Assembly: GCA_963775185.1 (NCBI GenBank)
Contig: CAVZIE010000031.1
Coordinates: 124,001-188,000, forward strand
DNA: 64,000 bases
Reading direction: 5' to 3'
Origin: JAPSGB01 sp963775185
GTDB lineage: Bacteria; Myxococcota_A; Polyangia; Polyangiales; Polyangiaceae
In this document: one piece after another, positions 7,398 through 15,071 of the stretch
Position numbering within the stretch: the first letter of the stretch is position 1
Layout of the letters: each line of letters begins with the position of its first letter
The notes under the pieces: model-generated
The model's database searches: none
What the model was told of the DNA's origin: nothing
What the model saw: only the letters and a program-made list of their open reading frames with translations
Position numbers and translations under genes: made by a program

Positions 7398-8702
7398 GTG
7401 CGGTGGTTCTCGAGAGACCCGTGGCGTGTGTGGCGCCGCCTGTGCGCCGCGTCGTGCTGGGCGCTCTGCCTGGGTGTCGCCGCGCGCGCGTTTGCCGACG
7501 ATGCCCTCAACTCGAGCGCCAGGGCGACCAACCGCGCTGCCGATGAGCCCGGAGAAACGCGGGCGCACAACGTCTTCAACATCGTCCCCATTGCGGGCGG
7601 CAGCACCGACGAGGGGTTCGGAGGTGGGTTCTTCAGCGGCTTGGCGCGCGTCGAGAAGGGCCACGATCCGTATCTCTGGAACATCGAGTCGGCGGGTTTC
7701 GTGACGTTCAAGGGACGCCCGGGCGGCGGGGTCATGCTTCCGTACCAGGACTACTTCGTGAAGCTCACGATTCCGAAATTCTTCGCGCGGGGCCTGCGCC
7801 TCGAGTTTCGTCCCTCGTACACGGCGGAGAGAACGGTCCACTACTACGGAGTGGGAAACGCGTCGTCGGCGACGGTCCCGGCGCAGGCACCCGACGCCTA
7901 CCTCGAATACGGCCGCATTCATCCGCAGATCGAGATCGATCTGCGGTGGTCGATCGTCGATCATCTGATCGGAAGACACGGGCTCCGCTACGTGCAGAAC
8001 TGGATCGAGACAACCGACAACTCGAAGCTGCGCGACGACATGCGGACCGGTAGCGACGAGGTGAAGCGGCTCCTCGGGGGTACGGCGCCGCATGCGGTCG
8101 CGCTGTTCTGGTATGGTCTGCAGTGGGACGATCGCGACAACGAGGTCTCGCCCCACAAAGGTACGTTCCACACCTTCCTCATGCGGCTGAGCCCAGGAGG
8201 GTCGGGGATGTTTCCGTACCGGTACGCCGAGAGCACGCTTGCCGCGCGCGTCTACATTCCGCTCTCGATGCCGCGCATCACGCTGGCGGGTCGCCTCGTC
8301 GGAGACGTGCTCTTCGGTGATCCCCCGTTCTACGAGCTCGCGCGCTTCAGCGATACCTACGCGATCGGTGGAACGAACGGCGTGCGTGGCGTGCCGGCCG
8401 GGCGCTACTACGGCAAGGTAAAGGCTCTCGGCAACGTCGAGCTCAGAACCGAAGTCGTCTCGTTCGACGCGCTCGGCAAGCCGCTGATCCTCGGCGTCAC
8501 GGTGTTCTTCGACGCCGGCAGGGTGTGGGCCGATACGAGCCCGCACCCCGAGCTCGACGGGCGGGGTCTCGGGCTCAAGTACGGCACCGGCGGCGGTCTG
8601 CGCCTGCAGTCGGGCTCCTCGTTCGTACTTCGCACGGACGTGGCGTGGTCGCCGGACGCCACGCCGGTGGGAGGCTACTTCTGCGTGGGGCAGATCTTCT
8701 AG
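7398..8702 (+). CDS. Omp85/BamA-like C-terminal barrel protein without POTRA
   Basis: About 434 residues. An arginine-rich start, a hydrophobic stretch (CWALCLGVAARAFA) and Ala-x-Ala define a signal peptide if translation begins at GTG 7398; the frame is open from ATG 7296, but that extension begins with a translated palindromic repeat (MSVRRGTGP). The C-terminal half has the Omp85 barrel signatures: YAIGGTNGVRGVPAGRYYGK resembles the conserved (V/I)RG(F/Y) lid-loop region and GVTVFFDAGRVW a late strand. No POTRA is evident before the barrel. Probably an outer-membrane protein; the substrate or partner is unknown, and the neighbouring POTRA-bearing gene may be related in function (inference). 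Confidence 0.7.
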   Translation: MRWFSRDPWRVWRRLCAASCWALCLGVAARAFADDALNSSARATNRAADEPGETRAHNVFNIVPIAGGSTDEGFGGGFFSGLARVEKGHDPYLWNIESAGFVTFKGRPGGGVMLPYQDYFVKLTIPKFFARGLRLEFRPSYTAERTVHYYGVGNASSATVPAQAPDAYLEYGRIHPQIEIDLRWSIVDHLIGRHGLRYVQNWIETTDNSKLRDDMRTGSDEVKRLLGGTAPHAVALFWYGLQWDDRDNEVSPHKGTFHTFLMRLSPGGSGMFPYRYAESTLAARVYIPLSMPRITLAGRLVGDVLFGDPPFYELARFSDTYAIGGTNGVRGVPAGRYYGKVKALGNVELRTEVVSFDALGKPLILGVTVFFDAGRVWADTSPHPELDGRGLGLKYGTGGGLRLQSGSSFVLRTDVAWSPDATPVGGYFCVGQIF

Positions 8703-8730
8703 TCCTGGCACCCGTCGGCGAAGAGATCCG

Positions 8731-8746
8731 CGCGGCGATCGCCGCG
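8731..8746. repeat. 16-bp perfect palindrome upstream of the serpin gene
   Basis: CGCGGCGATCGCCGCG is self-complementary over its full length. It lies 29 bases after the stop of the Omp85-like gene and 35 bases before the serpin ATG, so it could be a regulator site or part of a transcript end. Confidence 0.4.
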
Positions 8747-8781
8747 TGCGGTGTTCGTGATTGCGTGTCAGACTCGCCGTC

Positions 8782-10008
8782 ATGAGGGGCGACTTGCTTG
8801 TGGTTCTGGGCGCCGCGCTGGCGCTGGCGGGGTGCGGCAGCGAGATGCAGCCGCGCGAGGCGCGCAAGGTCACGAGCCTGACGCCAGCGCAGGTCGCCGG
8901 CGACGACGCGTTCGCCTGGTCGCTGTACGGCGAGCTCGCCAAGCAGCCGGGCAACCTGTTCCTGTCGCCTTTCAGCATCGAGAGCGCGCTCGGCATGACC
9001 TACGCCGGCGCGCGCGGCCAGACCGCGACGGAGATGCACGACGCCCTGCGCGTCTCGACCGACGACGCGACGTTCCACGCCGGCATCGGCGGCCTCGCGC
9101 GCGATCTGTCCGGCGACAAGGGTCGCGGCTACACGCTGTACGTCGCGAATCGCTTGTTCGGCCAGAGCGGGTTCGCGTTCCACACCGACTTCACGGATTT
9201 GCTGAAGGCCGACTACGGCGCGGACCTCGAGCCCGTCGATTTCGCCGGCGCGCCGGAGGACGCGCGCAGCCGCGTCAACAGCTGGGCGGACGACGCGACG
9301 CGCGGGACGATTCCGCCGCTGCTCCCACCGGGCAGCGTGGACGCGAGCACGAAGCTCGTGCTTGCGAACGCGATCTACTTCAAGGCCGCGTGGGCGCACG
9401 CTTTCGACCCGCGGTTCACCCACGACGTGCCGTTCTACAAAGCCGACGGCTCCACGGCGATGGTGCCGATGATGCAGAGCACGGAGGTGAAGTTCTCGTA
9501 CGCGGGCGACGAACTGGCGAGCGTTGCCGAGTTGCCGTACCTCGACGACGAGGTGTCGATGCTGCTGGTCGTGCCGAACGCGATCGACGGCCTGGCCGAC
9601 GTGGAAGCGGCGCTGTCCAGCGGTTGGCTGGATGGCATCGTGGCCAAGCTCGGCGCGCCGTTCCCGCTACCCGTGGGCCTCCCGCGCTTCACGACCCGCT
9701 GGCACGCGTCGCTGATCGCGGCGCTCCAGGCGCTGGGCATGACGAGCGCGTTCGGCGACGCGGATTTCTCGGGGATCGCCGACGATTCGCTGTTCATCGC
9801 CGCGGTCGAGCACAGCGCGTTCGTGCAGGTGGACGAAGCGGGCACGACCGCTGCAGCCGCGACCGCGGTCAGCACGAACGATAGCGGCGGCGGACCGAGC
9901 GTATTCGCCGATCACCCGTTCCTGTTCGTGATCCGCGATCGCTTGACGGGAACGATTCTGTTCGTGGGTCGGATCGACGACCCGACCGACAAGGGAGCAG
10001 CCGGATGA
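8782..10008 (+). CDS. Serpin-family protease inhibitor, predicted lipoprotein
   Basis: A 408-residue serpin with full-length architecture. The first 20 residues are a lipoprotein signal peptide ending in the lipobox LALAGC. Family landmarks include LFLSPFSIESALGMTYAGARG, LVLANAIYFKAAW, and the C-terminal block FADHPFLFVI then GTILFVGRI. The reactive loop hinge EAGTTAAAAT matches inhibitory serpins: P17 Glu, P15 Gly354, P14 Thr, and small residues at P12-P9. Counting 25 residues from P15 to the Pro of the DHPF block, as in alpha-1-antitrypsin, places P1 at Ser368 and P1' at Gly369. ATG 8782 is preferred to the in-frame TTG at 8761. Probably periplasmic or surface-anchored; the target protease is unknown. 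Confidence 0.93.
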   Translation: MRGDLLVVLGAALALAGCGSEMQPREARKVTSLTPAQVAGDDAFAWSLYGELAKQPGNLFLSPFSIESALGMTYAGARGQTATEMHDALRVSTDDATFHAGIGGLARDLSGDKGRGYTLYVANRLFGQSGFAFHTDFTDLLKADYGADLEPVDFAGAPEDARSRVNSWADDATRGTIPPLLPPGSVDASTKLVLANAIYFKAAWAHAFDPRFTHDVPFYKADGSTAMVPMMQSTEVKFSYAGDELASVAELPYLDDEVSMLLVVPNAIDGLADVEAALSSGWLDGIVAKLGAPFPLPVGLPRFTTRWHASLIAALQALGMTSAFGDADFSGIADDSLFIAAVEHSAFVQVDEAGTTAAAATAVSTNDSGGGPSVFADHPFLFVIRDRLTGTILFVGRIDDPTDKGAAG

Positions 10009-10058
10009 GACACGTGCTGCTTGTCGATGGCGCGTTGTGCTTGCGTCGAGCGTGAGCA

Positions 10059-10112
10059 TCGCTTTCGGGCCCGACCTCGACCAAAGGGTGGGACCGTGTC
10101 CCCAGCGCCGCT
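10059..10112 (+). repeat. 54-bp direct repeat, upstream copy (duplicated iadA leader)
   Basis: Differs from 10230-10283 at two positions only. It contains the same ribosome-binding-site and GTG start context as the isoaspartyl dipeptidase gene (AAAGGGTGGGACC then GTG at 10093) and would begin a peptide VSPAPL that diverges at once. It looks like a duplicated translation-initiation region with no gene behind it. Confidence 0.7.
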
Positions 10113-10170
10113 CACGCTTCCGCAGGGCGGCGCGAGCGACCGGCGATTGGTCGTGGTCGTGCGCTAGCGA

Positions 10171-10184
10171 TTCCGCGCCGGACC
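10171..10184 (-). repeat. Palindromic element, reverse core
   Basis: TTCCGCGCCGGACC, between the two iadA leader copies; a second reverse core follows 17 bases later. Confidence 0.85.
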
Positions 10185-10201
10185 GACGGCGCGGGGTTGG
10201 A

Positions 10202-10215
10202 TTCCGCGCCGGACC
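10202..10215 (-). repeat. Palindromic element, reverse core
   Basis: TTCCGCGCCGGACC followed by GGCAACC, as in the longest copies; adjacent to the copy at 10171. Confidence 0.85.
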
Positions 10216-10229
10216 GGCAACCTCATGCG

Positions 10230-10283
10230 TCGCTTTCGGGCCCGACCTCGACTAAGGGGTGGGACCGTGTCCCCAGCGCCGCT
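10230..10283 (+). repeat. 54-bp direct repeat, downstream copy (functional iadA leader)
   Basis: Second copy, 171 bases downstream. It supplies the strong ribosome binding site AAGGGGTGGG, the GTG start of the dipeptidase gene and its first codons. Two reverse-oriented palindromic elements (10171-10184 and 10202-10215) lie between the copies. Confidence 0.75.
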
Positions 10284-11421
10284 TGTCCTTCTGCGAAACG
10301 CCGAGGTGTTCAGTCCCGACAGGTTGGGCCGCGCGGACGTCCTGATCGGCGGCGGGGTGGTGCTCGCCGTCGCGCCGAGCCTGCCGCGCCTGGACGAGTC
10401 GCTGTGCCAGGTCGTGGATCTCGACGGCACGCGGCTGATCCCGGGGCTGATCGATGCGCACGTCCACGTCACGGGCGGCGGCGGCGAGTCCGGTCCGTCG
10501 TCGCGCGTGCCGGAGGTGAAGCCGAGTGAGCTCGGGCGCGGCGGCGTCACGACCGCGATCGGCGTGCTGGGCACCGACGGCACGACCCGGAACGTCGCGG
10601 GGCTGGTCGCGGCGACGCTGGCGCTGCGCGAGCAGGGCCTGTCGGCCTGGTGCTGGACCGGAAGCTACGAGGTCCCGCCGATCACGCTTACGGGGAGTGT
10701 CCGCTCGGACATCGTCTTCGTCGATCCCATCATCGGTGTCGGCGAAGTGGCGCTGAGCGATCATCGCTCCTCGCAACCGACGTTGGACGAGCTCGCGCGG
10801 CTTGCGGCGGACGCCCACGTCGCCGGCATGATGAGCGGCAAGGCCGGCGTCTTGCATCTGCACCTCGGTGACGGCCCGCGGGGGCTCGATCTCGTGCGGC
10901 GGGCGCTCGACACCACCGAGCTGCCGGCGCAGGTCTTCTACCCGACACATGTGAATCGCAAGACGCGTCTCTTCGCCGAAGCGCTCGATCTTGCCCGGCG
11001 CGGCTGCACCGTGGACGTCACCGCATTTCCCGTCGCCGAGGGGGAAGACGCGCTCGCGGCCGCGGATGCCGTCGCCGCGTACCTGGAGAGCGACGCGCCC
11101 CGGGATCGACTGACCTGCAGCTCCGACGGCGGCGGCTGCCTGCCGACCTTCGACGCTTCAGGTCGAATGGTCGCCATGGACGTCGGCTCGCCGGTCGCGC
11201 TGGCCGAAACGCTCGCGGTCCTACTGTCCCGGGGCCATGCCCTGGAAGAGGTGCTGCCGATTTTCACTCGCAACGTCGCCGGCGTCCTCGGGCTCGGGAG
11301 CAAGGGTCGGATCGCCGCCGGGGCCGACGCCGATCTCGTAACGCTTGACGACGCGCACGGCATACGCGACGTCATCGCCCGCGGTCGCTTCCTGGTCCGC
11401 GCGCAAGAGCACATCGAATGA
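10267..11421 (+). CDS. iadA: Isoaspartyl dipeptidase (beta-aspartyl peptidase)
   Basis: A 384-residue zinc amidohydrolase that cleaves beta-aspartyl dipeptides; in this operon the likely substrate is beta-Asp-Arg released from cyanophycin. Metal-site landmarks are GLIDAHVHVTGGGGE (His-x-His), HLHLGD, FYPTHVNR and SSDGGG. The bridging position that is carbamylated Lys162 in E. coli IadA aligns with Glu160 here (GEVALSDHRS), so the metals are probably bridged by a carboxylate side chain. The start is GTG 10267, seven bases after AAGGGGTGGG. The gene overlaps cyanophycinase by four bases (ATGA). Confidence 0.92.
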   Translation: MSPAPLVLLRNAEVFSPDRLGRADVLIGGGVVLAVAPSLPRLDESLCQVVDLDGTRLIPGLIDAHVHVTGGGGESGPSSRVPEVKPSELGRGGVTTAIGVLGTDGTTRNVAGLVAATLALREQGLSAWCWTGSYEVPPITLTGSVRSDIVFVDPIIGVGEVALSDHRSSQPTLDELARLAADAHVAGMMSGKAGVLHLHLGDGPRGLDLVRRALDTTELPAQVFYPTHVNRKTRLFAEALDLARRGCTVDVTAFPVAEGEDALAAADAVAAYLESDAPRDRLTCSSDGGGCLPTFDASGRMVAMDVGSPVALAETLAVLLSRGHALEEVLPIFTRNVAGVLGLGSKGRIAAGADADLVTLDDAHGIRDVIARGRFLVRAQEHIE

Positions 11422-12242
11422 GCCCAGCCAAGATCGAACCTGACGGGGAACGTGGCTTCATCGTCCCGATCGGCGGCGCCGAGGACAAGGAAGGGGCGTC
11501 GAAGATCCTGCGCCGGTTCCTCGAAGTCTCCGGCGGTGAGGGCTCACGCATCGTGATCATTCCGACCGCATCGAAGCTGGCGGACACCGGGAGCCGATAC
11601 GAGAAGCTGTTCCGGAAGCTCGGCGCCGACGAGGCCAAGGCGCTGCCGCTCGCGTCCCGCGAAGACGCCGCGAAGACCGAGTGGCTCGACTACATCGAAA
11701 AGGCGAACGGCATCTTCGTGACCGGCGGAAACCAACTCCGCCTGACGACGATCCTCGGCGGAACGCCGGTCGCCAAGGCGATCCGGCGCGCGAACGCTCG
11801 CGGCGTCGCGGTGGGTGGGACGAGCGCCGGCGCCGCCATCCTCAGCGAGCACATGATCGCCTACGGCGCCGAAGGTCACACGCCCCACGCCGGCGCCGTC
11901 GCGCTGGTGCCCGGTTTCGGTCTGACGAACCGCATCATGATCGACCAGCACTTCCGCCAGCGCGACCGCCTCGGCCGGCTGTTGACCGCGCTGGCCTACA
12001 ACCCCTTCGCCGTGGGTGTCGGCCTCGACGAGGACACGGCCGCGTTCATCGACCCGAAGCGCAAGCTCACCGTGGTCGGCAGCGGCGCGCTCACGATCAT
12101 CGACGCCTCGGAGCTCTCCCACTCGTCCATCGCCGAGGCGAAGCAAGGCAAGCCGGTGTGCATGACGAACATTCGACTCCACGTCCTGATCGAGGGGGGC
12201 ACCTTCAATCTCGAGACCCGGCGCGCAGCCCCGGGTGAATGA
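11418..12242 (+). CDS. cphB: Cyanophycinase
   Basis: A 274-residue peptidase S51-type serine exopeptidase that degrades cyanophycin (multi-L-arginyl-poly-L-aspartate) to beta-Asp-Arg dipeptides. The nucleophile elbow GGTSAGA places the catalytic serine at Ser136. Other family segments are PIGGAEDKEG near the N-terminus, the FVTGGNQLRL turn, and FRQRDRLGRL with GVGLDEDTA. There is no signal peptide, so it acts in the cytoplasm. It sits between the dipeptidase and the synthetase genes in one operon, which gives the complete breakdown route in two steps. Confidence 0.95.
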   Translation: MSPAKIEPDGERGFIVPIGGAEDKEGASKILRRFLEVSGGEGSRIVIIPTASKLADTGSRYEKLFRKLGADEAKALPLASREDAAKTEWLDYIEKANGIFVTGGNQLRLTTILGGTPVAKAIRRANARGVAVGGTSAGAAILSEHMIAYGAEGHTPHAGAVALVPGFGLTNRIMIDQHFRQRDRLGRLLTALAYNPFAVGVGLDEDTAAFIDPKRKLTVVGSGALTIIDASELSHSSIAEAKQGKPVCMTNIRLHVLIEGGTFNLETRRAAPGE

Positions 12243-12251
12243 GGTCAACCG

Positions 12252-15060
12252 ATGGAACTCCTCGAGCGTCGCGTCTACCGCGGGCCCAGCCTCTATGCTC
12301 ACTTCCCGGTCGTCCGGCTGACCGTCGATCTCGGCGAGCTCGAGGCGTGGCCGAGCGCGAAGATCGACGGCTTCAACGCCGGCCTGCTCGCCGCGATCCC
12401 GACGCTCCAGAGCCACACGTGCTCGTTCGGCACCGAGGGCGGCTTCGTGCGGCGGCTGAACGAGGACGGCGGGACGTGGCTCGGCCACGTGCTCGAGCAC
12501 GTGGCGATCGAGCTGCAGCAGCTCACGGGGGCGAAGGTCGTGTTCGGCAAGACCCGGGCCGAAGGCACGCCGGGTCGATACCACGTCGTCTACGAGTATG
12601 AAGAAGAGCGGGTCGCCGAAGCAGCCGGGGACCTCGCGATCCGGCTGATCCACCACTTGCTCCCGCCCGAGCTTAGTCCCGACGGAACGCCCTTCGATTT
12701 CGAAAATGAGCTCGTCGAACTGATCGACTTCGCGCAGCGACGCCAGCTCGGGCCGTCCACCGGCGCGCTGGTCCGCGCCGCGGAAGAGCGCGACATCCCG
12801 TGGATGCGACTCAACGACTACAGCTTGATCCAGCTTGGCCACGGCAAGTACCAGAAGCGGCTCCAGGCCACGGTCACCAGCGAGACGCGCCACATCGCCG
12901 TCTCCATCGCCTCCGACAAGGAGGAGACGAACCGCATCCTCGGCGATCTCGGGCTGCCCGTCCCGCGCCAGCGCCTGGTTCGCAGCGCCGACGCCGCCGT
13001 GCGCGCCGCGGAGCACCTCGGCTACCCCGTGGTCGTCAAGCCCCTGGACGCGAACCACGGGCGCGGCGTCTCGCTCGACCTCGGAACCGAGGCCGAGGTG
13101 CGCGTCGCCTTCGACAAGGCCCGGGAGCACGCCCGCAGTGTGGTCGTGGAGACGTTCCTCGCCGGCTTCGACCACCGCATGCTGGTGGTCGGCGGCGAGC
13201 TGGTCGCGGTGGCCAAGCGCGTGCCCGGACACGTCGTCGGCGACGGCGTGCACACCATCGCCGAGCTCGTCGACGATCGTGAACGCCGATCCGCGACGCG
13301 GCATCGGCCACGAGAAGGTGCTCACCCGGCTCGAGCTCGACGCCCAGGCCGAGCGCCTGATGGAGGCCAAGGCGGTCACGCGCGACAGCGTGCTGCCCGC
13401 AGGCGAGATCTTCTTCCTCCGCGGCACGGGCAACCTGTCTACCGGGGGTACCGCCATCGACCTGACCGACGTGGTGCACCCGGACAATCGCGAGATGGCC
13501 GTCCGCGCCGCGAAGGCCATCGGCCTCGACGTCTGCGGCGTGGACTTCATCACCAAGGACATCCGCGAGAGCTACCGCGAGATCGGCGGCGGCATTTGCG
13601 AGCTCAACGCGGCGCCCGGCTTCCGCATGCACGTCGCGCCCACCGAAGGCCAGTCGCGCGACGTCGCGGGCCCGGTCATGGACATGCTGTTCCCCGCCGG
13701 CTCTCCGACGCGGATCCCGATCGCCGCGGTCACGGGCACCAACGGCAAGACGACGACCGCGAGGATGCTCGCCCACATCCAGAAGATGAACGGGCACACC
13801 GTGGGCCTCGCGACCACCGACGGCGTCTACGTCGACGGCGAGCGCACGGTGGCCGGCGACATGACCGGTCCGCAGTCGGCGCAGATGGTGCTGCGCGATC
13901 CGTCGGTGGACATGGCCGTGCTCGAGACGGCCCGCGGTGGCCTGTTGCGTGCGGGCATGGGCTACCGCTCGTGCAACGTGGGTGCGGTGCTGAACGTCAG
14001 CGCCGATCACCTCGGGCTGAGGGGCGTGACGACGCTCGAGCAGCTCGCGGAAGTGAAGCGCATCGTCATCGAGGTCGCGCGGGACTGCGCGGTACTCAAC
14101 GCGGACGACCGGCTGTGCCTGCTGATGGCGGATCACACCAAGGCCGCGCGCATCGCCTACGTCACGATGAACCCCCGCCACGAGCTGGTGCGCCAACACC
14201 TGCGCGCCGGCGGCCTCGCCGCTGTCCTCGAAGAGGGGATCAACGGCCACATGATCACGATCTTCGACAAGGGCGCGCACCTGCCGCTGCTCTGGACGCA
14301 CCTGATCCCGGCGACGATCGAGGGCAAGGCGCTCCACAACGTCCAGAACGCGATGTTCGCGGCGGTCATGGCGTACGCGATGGGCGTGAAGATCGAGAAC
14401 ATCCGCCAGGGGCTGCGCACCTTCGACACGTCCTACTTCCAGGTACCCGGGCGCACGAACGTCTACGACGAGCTCCCCTTCAAGGTGATCCTCGACTACG
14501 GGCACAACCCCGCCGCCGTGCAGGCGCTGGCCGAGCTCACGTCGAAGCTGGAGTGCTCCGGTCGGCGCATCTGCGTGCTGTCGGCACCGGGCGATCGCCG
14601 CGACGAGGACATCCGCGACATCGCGCGCATCGCCGCCAGGTCCTTCGACCATCTGATCCTGCGCCGGGACGACGACTTGCGCGGTCGGGGCAGCGAGGAA
14701 GTTCCGCAGATGATGCAGGAAGAGCTCTTGCAGTGCGGCTTTCCGCCAGAGCACGTCCAGGTGATCCCGGACGAACAGGCCGCGATCGAAGCCGCCCTCC
14801 GCAGCGCCAAGCGCGGCGACCTTCTGTTGGTGTTCGCCGACAGGATCTCGCGCAGCTGGAAGCAGGTTATCTACTTCAATCCCGAATCCGTCGAGGGGTC
14901 GAGCCCGCCGTCGGCGCCGGCGAAGGAGGAGGCAGCAGATGCGGTGCCGGAGCTGGATCTGAAGAGCGACGCGTTCGGGACGCACACGGACGTGATCGAA
15001 GGCGCCGAAGTCATCATGGACGAGCGCGGCGTGCGCCTGGCGCGCGAGCAAGACGACTGA
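12252..15060 (+). CDS. cphA: Cyanophycin synthetase (frame broken once near 13274)
   Basis: Makes cyanophycin from Asp and Arg with ATP, about 935 residues when corrected. Order: N-terminal domain starting MELLERRVYRGPSLYAHFPV, an ATP-grasp domain (KPLDANHGRGVSLDL, later CGVDFITKDI, ELNAAPGFRMH), then a Mur-ligase domain (AAVTGTNGKTTTARML, ILDYGHNPAA). The reading frame shifts at 13269-13278: deleting C13274 turns VDD into the expected VEIVNADPRRGIGHEK and joins the two halves perfectly. As both halves are intact and conserved, an assembly error is more likely than decay. An uncorrected frame fuses falsely into the next gene. Starts ten bases after cphB. Confidence 0.92.
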
Positions 15061-15071
15061 GCCCGCGGCGC

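Noticed and set aside
13036..15051. A 671-codon reverse-strand frame opposite cphA
   Set aside because: Antisense shadow of conserved cphA codons; no protein features.
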